A stretch of 15,637 nucleotides of DNA, from contig CACXCQ010000184.1 of NCBI GenBank assembly GCA_902766185.1, forward strand, positions 1 to 15,637, in the 5' to 3' direction. Under the pieces are notes generated by a model. That model saw only the letters and a program-made list of their open reading frames with translations. It had not been told where the DNA came from and made no database searches. The position numbers and the translations under genes are program-made. Of this stretch, positions 1 through 5,263 are shown in pieces (the stretch's first letter is position 1; every line of letters starts with the position of its first letter). The stretch is from an uncultured Eubacteriales bacterium. GTDB lineage: Bacteria; Bacillota; Clostridia; Peptostreptococcales; Anaerovoracaceae.

Positions 1-1
1 C

Positions 2-451
2 AGCAAGCGCGTCTCCGACAGCGATTTTCTGAAGATCAAGAAGATCTACTACAAGCTGGTCAAGATGATCCATCCGGACATGCATCCTGAGTTGGCTGAC
101 GATGAGACCATCAAAGGGTACTGGCAGCGGATCGTGATCGCCTACACCTACAATCAGTTGAAGGAACTGGAGGAACTGGAACTTCTGGTGACGTCCCACC
201 TTGAGCAGGAGGGCGCAGGGGAGATCGATCTTCAGATCGAGAATCTGAATGAGAAGATCGCCGAAGCTGAAGCGGAAATCAGCAATATCATCAGCACGAA
301 TCCATACCTGTACAAACAGCTTTTGGAGGACGAGACCGAGACGCAACGGAGAAAACAGGAATATCTGGATGAGATCGCGAGCTACGAGGTGTACTCCGCG
401 CAGCTTGACGAAGTTCTGGGAACATTCGAAATCGAAAGGAAACTGTCATGA
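2..451 (+). CDS. J-domain (DnaJ-like) protein, 5' end cut off by the window
   Basis: The reading frame is open from base 2, so the start lies outside the window and 149 residues are visible. Residues 16-26 read YYKLVKMIHPD and end in the HPD tripeptide that J-domains use to stimulate the ATPase of Hsp70 (DnaK). After it come a helix with an aromatic/basic pattern (GYWQRIVIAYTYNQLKEL) and a long acidic, probably coiled-coil, stretch at about residues 45-130. There is no Gly/Phe region and no zinc-finger cysteines, so this is not canonical DnaJ but one of the small J-domain co-chaperones. Its stop overlaps the start of the HIRAN gene by four bases (ATGA), so the two are probably translated together. 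The first ATG in the window (base 65) lies just before the HPD motif and is very unlikely to be the true start. Confidence 0.8.
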   Translation, partial: SKRVSDSDFLKIKKIYYKLVKMIHPDMHPELADDETIKGYWQRIVIAYTYNQLKELEELELLVTSHLEQEGAGEIDLQIENLNEKIAEAEAEISNIISTNPYLYKQLLEDETETQRRKQEYLDEIASYEVYSAQLDEVLGTFEIERKLS

Positions 452-840
452 GCAACGATCTGAGCATCAGCAAAGGGGACCTGATCACAGCGATCGAGGA
501 TAGATCTCTCGGGGAAATCATCAAGCCTCTGGTCAACGAGATCCATCTCTTCGATACGTTCATCGCCGGGACAACGCATCTTAAGGACCAAAGCGTGCTG
601 GAGGAAATCGGTGAGGGAGACAAGCTGAGTCTTCGCCGCGAAGAAAACAAGTTCGATGATAAGGCGATCCTGATCCTGGATCAGCAGGGCAGGAAGCTCG
701 GGTATATCCCGGAGAAGGACAACCTCATCTTTTCCCGCCTGATGGATGCCGGTAAACTGCTCATCGGCAAGGTGGGAGACATCGAAGTACACGGCACCTT
801 CCACAAGATTCGGATCGGGATATACCTGGTGGATTATTAA
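448..840 (+). CDS. HIRAN-domain protein
   Basis: The 130-residue product contains a HIRAN domain at about residues 34-110. It begins LFDTFIAGTTH, continues with GDKLSLRREENKFDDKAI, and ends with LGYIPEKDNLIFSRLMDAG. That order, a beta strand then the L.REP.N.yD..Ai core and the lGylp...n..iarlld segment, is the family signature. HIRAN domains bind 3' DNA ends or damaged DNA in fork-remodelling helicases such as HLTF; stand-alone bacterial versions are poorly understood. An AAGGA ribosome binding site (436-440) precedes the ATG, which overlaps the upstream stop. Coupling to a J-domain gene suggests the HIRAN protein may be a partner or client of that co-chaperone; this is inference. Confidence 0.85.
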   Translation: MSNDLSISKGDLITAIEDRSLGEIIKPLVNEIHLFDTFIAGTTHLKDQSVLEEIGEGDKLSLRREENKFDDKAILILDQQGRKLGYIPEKDNLIFSRLMDAGKLLIGKVGDIEVHGTFHKIRIGIYLVDY

Positions 841-843
841 GTG

Positions 844-852
844 TGGTATAAT
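844..852 (+). promoter_or_regulatory. extended -10 promoter for the two small genes
   Basis: TGG followed by a perfect TATAAT (847-852) forms an extended -10 element just after the HIRAN stop. No -35 box is visible at the usual distance, which is common for extended -10 promoters. Predicted transcription start is near 859, giving a leader of about 60 bases ahead of the gene at 921. Confidence 0.55.
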
Positions 853-920
853 ATTTATCCGTTCGCGTCATAAACAATGCGCAGTCTGGAAACCGGAACG
901 CGTGCACGAAAGGAGAGCGT

Positions 921-1133
921 ATGATCACATCAAAAGACGGAACCGTTACGATCGAAGGAACCGAACCGCAGCTGCTGGCAGAGACCATGGGTATTCTTGA
1001 GGCGATCTACCAGATGCTGAAGGCGAATCACGACGATGACTTCGCCAGATCAAGGGTGGAATCGCTAGGCAGGATACTGATCATGAGACAGGATGGACAG
1101 CTCGGGGCGGAATCCGACAGCACATTGAACTGA
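921..1133 (+). CDS. small protein of unknown function (70 aa)
   Basis: Not recognised. The ATG sits seven bases after a good AGGAG-type ribosome binding site (913-917). The product is acidic and mostly helical, beginning MITSKDGTVTIEGTEPQLLAE and followed by a predicted amphipathic helix (ETMGILEAIYQMLK). It has no cysteines, signal peptide or membrane segment. The pattern resembles small phage-like or housekeeping accessory proteins, but there is no motif on which to base a function. It is followed after 25 bases by a second small gene, and both appear to be read from the extended -10 promoter at 844-852. Confidence 0.6.
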   Translation: MITSKDGTVTIEGTEPQLLAETMGILEAIYQMLKANHDDDFARSRVESLGRILIMRQDGQLGAESDSTLN

Positions 1134-1158
1134 AGGGAAACTGAAGGGAGAAAGAACG

Positions 1159-1413
1159 ATGGGAAAAAAGAAAAAGAAGGCGGTGCCGACTGCTCCGCCG
1201 AAGCAGGAAAAGAGAATGGTCATCGACATGACGGAGGTCGAGCTGGCCAAAGCTTATCAGGTGCCGGCCTTCCGCACAGGAAGGCACATGACCGAAAAGG
1301 ACAGACCTCGCAAGAAGAACTGGAAAAGAGAATACGAACGGGGCAGAGAGCCGGGAACGTACAGAAAACGCGATTCCGGTTCTTTTCATTTCCTGGCAGA
1401 TGATTGCGCATAA
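1159..1413 (+). CDS. small, very basic protein of unknown function (84 aa)
   Basis: Not recognised. A GGGAGAAAG ribosome binding site lies just upstream of the ATG. The product opens with a lysine run (MGKKKKKAVP) and has a Lys/Arg-rich C-terminal half (DRPRKKNWKREYERGREPG), separated by a short more ordered stretch (VIDMTEVELAKAYQVPAFR). The charge suggests nucleic-acid or ribosome contact, but that is inference. Its last 28 bases overlap the 3' end of the convergent MFS gene. The C-terminal peptide after about residue 75 changes character, so the last codons may be an accident of the convergent overlap. Confidence 0.5.
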   Translation: MGKKKKKAVPTAPPKQEKRMVIDMTEVELAKAYQVPAFRTGRHMTEKDRPRKKNWKREYERGREPGTYRKRDSGSFHFLADDCA

Positions 1414-2732
1414 GCAGCTACAAGGCAGACAACTGAGGCGACCACCAGGCAGGCAAACAGCGCATAGACCGGGATGTAGCTTCCCAGATGATCCGCGATG
1501 ATCCCGGGCATGGTAGCGAAGATCATCGCTCCGGCAGCGTAGATGAGCTGGAGGTTTCGCACGGTCGTCGGGTATTTCTCCGGAGAGGAGAGGTCGCCTG
1601 CCCAGACAGGGATCCCGACGGTGCATATCGGGCTGCCCAGACCATAAAGAAAAACGGCTGTAATGGCCAGAGGAACGATACCGGAAAAAGCCAGGCAGCA
1701 AAGAGCGTTGCCGGCGAGAAGAATTCCACTGAAGAGCAGGGACATACGCAGACCGCCAAGAAGATCGGCTGCCTCACCGCATATAACCTTAGAGAAGGTA
1801 AGAACGATCCCGCAGATGCTGATCAGCAGCGCCACCGTCATTGGACGGAATCCTTCGCTGGTGTAGAGGACCGACAGGTGAACGAACCCCGGGTTGGACA
1901 GCGCGCCCATAATGAGGCACACGGTGCCCATAAGGAGCCAGCCGCGGCGCGAAAGAACGGCGGGCGCAGGAGCTGCTGAGGATGCGGGAGAGGATGCGGG
2001 AGTGGGATCAGGTGTTGGTGTAGATGCGGGAGTGGGTGTGGTGCCGTTTAGTTGAGTGCGTTCGGCATCCTTCTGCCTGCGGTACTGCTCGAACACCTCG
2101 GCCTGTCCCAAAGGCTCCAGCCCCTTGTCCTGGGGCTTTTCGCGAATCAGCAGGAATACGGTTATCGATGCAGCCAACACATATGCTGCGGTGATCAGAA
2201 AGGCAGTGCGCAGGGAGGCCCGAAGGATGATCCCCGTCAGGACAGGCGGAAGCACGATGACTGCGATTCCGCTTCCGGAGGCGACGATGCCGATGGCCAG
2301 GGCACGATGCTTGACGAACCAGCGATTCATCAGGATCGATGCCGGTATCATGCTCCCCAGACCGTAGCTGATGCCTGCCATAGATGCTCCGATGCAGAAT
2401 TCGAAGTACGTATCTGCGCAGCTGTATATGACATAAGCCGCGCAGCAGCAAAGGGCCGCAACACCTGTTCCGATCCGGTATCCGACCCGGTTATAGTACT
2501 GGCTGACCAGAAGCATTGATACGAAAGCGAAGGTACACCGCAGCGTCACCAGTGACGACGTCTGGGCGTTGCTCAACCCATGCTCCCGCATGATATACGG
2601 CAAGAACACCGCTAATCCGTTGGATGCGGTGCCCATGGTGATGAAGATCAAAAGCGTGCATACGCCGCAGACGATCCATCCGTAAAACACTCTGTTCGAA
2701 TTATTTGCTTTCACTGGTTTTCGGGTCAACAC
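1386..2732 (-). CDS. MFS transporter, OFA-like, with Pro/Thr-rich central linker
   Basis: The 448-residue product has about twelve hydrophobic segments in two sets of six, the normal major facilitator plan. Its N-terminus, VFYGWIVCGVCTLLIF, followed by GLAVFLPYIMREHGLS, resembles the oxalate/formate antiporter (OFA) and monocarboxylate branch, whose members often begin with a YGW motif. The loop between TM2 and TM3 carries the degenerate motif YYNRVGYRIGTG. The two halves are joined by a long cytoplasmic linker (about residues 197-260) whose second part is almost entirely Pro, Thr, Ser and Ala. The substrate cannot be read from sequence; a small organic anion is a guess by family. The start used is a GTG at 2730-2732 without a clear ribosome binding site, so a start a few codons inside is possible. 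It is transcribed alone, converging on the small gene at 1159-1413. Confidence 0.85.
   Translation of the reverse strand: MLTRKPVKANNSNRVFYGWIVCGVCTLLIFITMGTASNGLAVFLPYIMREHGLSNAQTSSLVTLRCTFAFVSMLLVSQYYNRVGYRIGTGVAALCCCAAYVIYSCADTYFEFCIGASMAGISYGLGSMIPASILMNRWFVKHRALAIGIVASGSGIAVIVLPPVLTGIILRASLRTAFLITAAYVLAASITVFLLIREKPQDKGLEPLGQAEVFEQYRRQKDAERTQLNGTTPTPASTPTPDPTPASSPASSAAPAPAVLSRRGWLLMGTVCLIMGALSNPGFVHLSVLYTSEGFRPMTVALLISICGIVLTFSKVICGEAADLLGGLRMSLLFSGILLAGNALCCLAFSGIVPLAITAVFLYGLGSPICTVGIPVWAGDLSSPEKYPTTVRNLQLIYAAGAMIFATMPGIIADHLGSYIPVYALFACLVVASVVCLVAAYAQSSARK
1981..2032. repeat. short imperfect tandem repeat inside the MFS gene
   Basis: GATGCGGGAG occurs at 1981, 1993 and 2023 with related sequence between. 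On the minus strand it encodes the Pro-Thr-Ala-Ser linker of the transporter. Unit spacing is a multiple of three bases, so gain or loss of units would keep the frame. Confidence 0.7.
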
Positions 2733-2765
2733 TCGTGGCGTCCGGATAGATGTAACTCTTGATTC

Positions 2766-2794
2766 ATGATAACACAGAAACGATCATCGGGTAA
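2766..2794 (-). promoter_or_regulatory. possible promoter of the MFS gene
   Basis: Reading the minus strand, TTACCC (2789-2794), a 17-base spacer, and TATCAT (2766-2771) lie about 34 bases before the GTG start. The -35 box is poor (three of six), so this is tentative. Confidence 0.25.
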
Positions 2795-2844
2795 CCTTTC
2801 TATGCATTTTTGCAATATTGAGGGGTCGATTTAACTCTGGCGGG

Positions 2845-2872
2845 TTGTTTTTTCAGGACTGAAGAGTATACT
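2845..2872 (+). promoter_or_regulatory. promoter of the 143-aa orphan gene
   Basis: TTGTTT (2845-2850), a 16-base spacer, and TATACT (2867-2872) give a sigma-A-like promoter. A consensus ribosome binding site AAGGAGG (2895-2901) precedes the ATG at 2912. Confidence 0.6.
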
Positions 2873-2911
2873 GATTCTGGAAAGAATCGAAACTAAGGAG
2901 GCGACCATAAA

Positions 2912-3343
2912 ATGAGAGAAAAAGCAAAAGAACTGACAAAAACGTACGAAGAGCTGCACGAAGAGGCGAAGCATTCTCTGAAGGGCCTGGAAAAGCTGAT
3001 CGAGAAGAACTCCATGTCACTTGAAGATGTTGTGGAGCTGATCGACAACAAAATGCAGGCTGACGAGATGCATCCGGAACTGAAGAACGTAGAAAAGATG
3101 ACAAGCGCGGAATTCGCAGCTCTGTACAAGAAGATGGCAGAAGAGATCAAGTCATCTCCGGAAAAGTACGAAGGCCACATCAAGGCCAGCGGCATGGATC
3201 CGGACGAACTGGCGCTGCTCTTTGAATCCATCAACGGATCAGTAGAGAAATACCCGGAGATCTGGGAAGCGAAGAAAAACGCAGAACTGCTCCACCCGAA
3301 GCATCTGGCAGTACTGGTCAGCGGATTTGACAAAAAGTATTAA
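2912..3343 (+). CDS. helical orphan protein of unknown function (143 aa)
   Basis: Not recognised. The product is highly charged and predicted almost all-helical, with no signal peptide, membrane segment or cysteine. The first 60 residues (KELTKTYEELHEEAKHSLKG and onward) look like a coiled coil. The middle has an SAEFAALYKKMAEEIK helix. The end has two loosely repeated helix-loop-helix stretches (GMDPDELALLFESI and ELLHPKHLAVLVSGF). The ribosome binding site AAGGAGG is at perfect spacing, and the gene is bounded by its own promoter and a strong terminator, so it is monocistronic and probably well expressed. It lies immediately upstream of the twin repeat elements, but the terminator separates them, so a functional link is only a possibility. 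Confidence 0.75.
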   Translation: MREKAKELTKTYEELHEEAKHSLKGLEKLIEKNSMSLEDVVELIDNKMQADEMHPELKNVEKMTSAEFAALYKKMAEEIKSSPEKYEGHIKASGMDPDELALLFESINGSVEKYPEIWEAKKNAELLHPKHLAVLVSGFDKKY

Positions 3344-3395
3344 ACCACAGACCGCAACCAGATCAAAAAAGCATAACGAAGAAGATAAACCTTTT

Positions 3396-3427
3396 CCTCT
3401 CTGGCGTGAACGCCGGAGAGGTTTTTT
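3396..3427 (+). terminator. intrinsic terminator after the 143-aa orphan gene
   Basis: An 11-base stem (3396-3406 with 3411-3421, one G-U pair) with a TGAA loop is followed by six T bases (3422-3427). It ends transcription 50-80 bases past the stop codon and insulates the downstream repeat elements. Confidence 0.92.
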
Positions 3428-3450
3428 ATAAATAGAAAACTGCAACGGCT

Positions 3451-3479
3451 CACCATCCCGGGGCGATCCATGAAGGAGA
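3451..3479 (+). repeat. 29-base header repeat, copy 1
   Basis: Identical over 29 bases to 3731-3759. It starts CACCATCCCGGGG and ends CCATGAAGGAGA. It directly abuts the first arm of element A. Read on the minus strand it would encode SFMDRPGMV in overlapping spurious frames. Confidence 0.95.
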
Positions 3480-3675
3480 AGTCAATGTTATGGGTATTAT
3501 AACGTGCTGTAACATTGACTTTTTCAGCTCGAGCGAGTGTATCCGAGAGAGATGTCAATGTTTCGGACGACCGTAGTAAGGAAAACATTGACTGCATGGT
3601 GCTCTCCAGCCTTTGCGCGAGAGGAAAGTCATGGTTTAGTCGGCTCTGAAACATTGAAACATTGACTTTTCCTTC
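3451..3675 (+). ncRNA. repeat element A: candidate structured RNA with three 39-base units
   Basis: A 29-base header (3451-3479) is followed by three units of the form GTCAATGTT, 21 variable bases, AACATTGAC. They lie at 3481-3519, 3554-3592 and 3628-3666, joined by linkers of 34 and 35 bases. Five of the six arms are identical; the third left arm is GTCATGGTT. The header end plus first arm (3472-3489) can pair with the last arm plus trailer (3658-3675) in 18 consecutive pairs, one of them G-U. The linkers hold small stems (CTCG/CGAG in the first, CTCTC/GAGAG in the second). The G-U pairs favour the plus strand as the transcribed strand. No clear promoter was found. That this is a repeat element is directly visible; that it acts as RNA is inference. 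Confidence 0.55.
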
Positions 3676-3730
3676 CGCACTTCTTGGGCAGGTACAGAAT
3701 CCAAAATTTCAATGAGGGAACTGTAACACA

Positions 3731-3759
3731 CACCATCCCGGGGCGATCCATGAAGGAGA
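3731..3759 (+). repeat. 29-base header repeat, copy 2
   Basis: Second copy of the header, starting 280 bases after the first and directly abutting the first arm of element B. The flanking bases differ from those of copy 1, so 29 bases is the full extent of the identity. Confidence 0.95.
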
Positions 3760-3965
3760 TGTCGAGATCGAAGCTGTTCTGGTGCATTGGGATAACGACT
3801 TTTCTTCCGGATCTGACGAAAAACAGCTTCTGTGTGCAGACCAGGTCGAGATAACGGAGCGCTGTATTGGACAGAATCTCGACTGAACTGGGCTGACCAG
3901 CCTTTGTAGACGAAAAAGTCGAGATCTCACGCATGCTAAAACACTGGAATCTCGACATTTCCTTC
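3731..3965 (+). ncRNA. repeat element B: second candidate structured RNA with three 39-base units
   Basis: The same 29-base header (3731-3759, identical to element A) is followed by three units with arms based on GTCGAGATC and AATCTCGAC. They lie at 3761-3799, 3845-3883 and 3918-3956, with linkers of 45 and 34 bases. Each unit again has exactly 21 bases between arms. One arm deviates: the first right arm is GATAACGAC. The closing pairing 3752-3768 with 3949-3965 gives 17 pairs including one G-U. The block CCAGCCTTTG in the second linker (3897-3906) is shared with element A (3606-3615), as is the trailer TTTCCTTC. Apart from these blocks the two elements have little similarity, so this is not a simple recent duplication. 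Confidence 0.55.
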
Positions 3966-3996
3966 GGATGTTTGCAGAGCCGATCTGAGATAGAGA

Positions 3997-4026
3997 CGGA
4001 TGGCCGACACTTCGATCCGCCATCCG
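3997..4026. other. perfect 8-base inverted repeat after element B
   Basis: CGGATGGC (3997-4004) and GCCATCCG (4019-4026) flank a 14-base loop. No T-tract follows on either strand, so it is not a normal terminator. It could mark the 3' end of a transcript from the repeat elements or an operator ahead of the acetyltransferase promoter. Confidence 0.4.
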
Positions 4027-4037
4027 ACCCGCTCGCC

Positions 4038-4067
4038 TTGCCATACACCTAATCACGCAACTATGGT
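4038..4067 (+). promoter_or_regulatory. possible promoter of the GNAT gene at 4161
   Basis: TTGCCA (4038-4043), an 18-base spacer, and TATGGT (4062-4067). The match is moderate. A start near 4074 would give a leader of about 87 bases containing the 12-base tandem repeat at 4085-4108. Confidence 0.4.
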
Positions 4068-4084
4068 AAAATGAGTGTCAAGTG

Positions 4085-4108
4085 CAAGCATATTCGCAAG
4101 CATATTCG
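4085..4108 (+). repeat. 12-base perfect tandem duplication in the GNAT leader
   Basis: CAAGCATATTCG occurs twice back to back (4085-4096 and 4097-4108) in the untranslated leader. It may be an operator-like site or just slippage. Confidence 0.8.
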
Positions 4109-4160
4109 TGAAAGGAACAGAACTGGCCGGACACCATGGGCCCGGCACTATAGGAGCACT

Positions 4161-4802
4161 ATGATGAACAAACCTATCGAAATACCATCTCTGCACCGCA
4201 TCACCCGTTCCGAGTGGGAGCGGGCCGTTCAGCTGATGCTCCGCGCCTATCGGGATTACCCGAAGCTCCGTTTCCTCTATCCGGATGATTCGGACAGGCA
4301 GGCCGGGATCGAGGCGGTGGTCCGTTACTACGGCGCCTACGACATGCATTTCGGCTCCGCCTTCAGTCTGGACAGGTCCCTGCATGAATGCGCCGTTCTG
4401 CTTCGCTCGGAAATGATGGATTTCCAGCCCGAGAATATACGGGCGGCAGATTGCGAGAACGATGGCTGGAGGGCCGCCATGCAAAGGCTGGACAGCGCCA
4501 AGCGACAGAGCTGGTTCGACTTCTTCGAAGCCTTTGACCGGGAGGAGGCGAAGCTGGATCTTCCCGGGGAATACATCTATTTGGACTTTCTGGCCGTGGA
4601 TCCGGACTGGCAAAAGCAGGGCAGGGGGCGGCGCCTGATGGAGGCGGTCTGCGATTACGCAGACGCCCAGGACCAGCCTTTGCTGCTCTTCACCAATACG
4701 GATGAAGACATCCGGTTCTACAAAAGCTGCGGTCTCCGCATCATCGGCGTAACCGAATCCGAGGAGTATGGATTCCGCAATACGTATATGCTCAAGGGCT
4801 GA
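4161..4802 (+). CDS. GNAT-family N-acetyltransferase
   Basis: The 213-residue product has the acetyl-CoA-binding signature of GNAT enzymes: strand YIYLDFLAVDPDW (138-150), then the pyrophosphate-binding loop QKQGRGRRL (151-159), then the helix and the strand/helix PLLLFTNTDEDIRFYKSCGL near the end. The N-terminal half (YRDYPKLRFLYPD and onward) is like the YjdJ/puromycin-acetyltransferase-type branch found widely in Firmicutes. The acceptor substrate is unknown. The start at 4161 is chosen because AGGAG (4152-4156) lies at correct spacing; an in-frame ATG at 4071 would add 30 residues of unfolded basic sequence overlapping the promoter and leader repeat. It is followed after 56 bases by the YkvA-like gene, with no terminator between them. 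Confidence 0.85.
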   Translation: MMNKPIEIPSLHRITRSEWERAVQLMLRAYRDYPKLRFLYPDDSDRQAGIEAVVRYYGAYDMHFGSAFSLDRSLHECAVLLRSEMMDFQPENIRAADCENDGWRAAMQRLDSAKRQSWFDFFEAFDREEAKLDLPGEYIYLDFLAVDPDWQKQGRGRRLMEAVCDYADAQDQPLLLFTNTDEDIRFYKSCGLRIIGVTESEEYGFRNTYMLKG

Positions 4803-4858
4803 ATTATGGTATGATTAAACAACAGCGAAATGCAGTTAATGAACAGGAGGGTACACGG

Positions 4859-5263
4859 ATGAATACAGATGATATCAGGATGCAGGCCGAAAAGATCCTG
4901 GCAAACGGAAAAGGCAAGGCAGCGGAAGTCCTCGAAGACGGGGGAAAGATGGATCAGCTGCTCGAGCAGGTCGAGAATAAACTGGAAACCGTTCCGAAGG
5001 CAGGGGCATATCTGGCAGAGCTGCCCCGGATGATCTCGCTGCTGAAGGACCACATTCAGAAGGATTACACTGAGACGCCGAAGAAAACGCTCATTCTGAT
5101 CGTTGCGGCCCTTCTTTATCTGGTCAACCCAAAAGACATCATTCCGGATAAATACATCGGCATCGGACTGCTTGACGATGCCGCGGTGATCGCCGCCTGC
5201 ATTGCGTTCACGAAGAGCGATCTGGAAGCGTATGAAGCGTGGAAGGATGCGAAGACGGAATGA
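4859..5263 (+). CDS. DUF1232 (YkvA-like) membrane protein
   Basis: The 134-residue product ends with the DUF1232 core: a hydrophobic segment TLILIVAALLYLVNP leading into KDIIPDKYIGIGLLDDAAVIAACI. That matches the family pattern Y...P.DliPd..p..G.lDDl.v. DUF1232 proteins are small membrane-associated proteins of unknown function. The first 75 residues are a charged helical region (KILANGKGKAAEVLEDGGK). The start is set by AGGAGG (4845-4850) eight bases ahead of ATG 4859; an upstream ATG at 4811 is out of reach of that site. The stop overlaps the exonuclease start (ATGA), so the two are coupled. Confidence 0.85.
   Translation: MNTDDIRMQAEKILANGKGKAAEVLEDGGKMDQLLEQVENKLETVPKAGAYLAELPRMISLLKDHIQKDYTETPKKTLILIVAALLYLVNPKDIIPDKYIGIGLLDDAAVIAACIAFTKSDLEAYEAWKDAKTE

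Noticed and set aside
3481..3956. Integron attC sites
   Set aside because: AAC and GTT are present but in the inside-facing order, opposite to the attC boxes, and no integrase or cassette genes are nearby.
3451..3967. CRISPR array
   Set aside because: The only long direct repeat is the 29-base header, present twice 280 bases apart. The 9-base arms are inverted rather than direct repeats, and no cas gene is in the window.
3451..3967. MITE or insertion-sequence ends
   Set aside because: The 18-base terminal inverted repeats invite this reading, but the two copies differ inside and in the arms, no target-site duplication is visible, and there is no transposase. A non-autonomous transposon would normally show similar interiors.
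3340..4056. Long minus-strand open frames over the twin elements sharing the peptide SFMDRPGMV
   Set aside because: The shared peptide is just the reverse translation of the 29-base header. Elsewhere the frames have no common sequence, no ribosome binding site and no family likeness, while the DNA shows paired arms and fixed spacing that explain it better.
4071..4160. Longer start for the GNAT gene at ATG 4071
   Set aside because: The extra 30 residues include the translated 12-base tandem repeat, have no family likeness, and lie right behind the predicted promoter; AGGAG before 4161 marks the better start.
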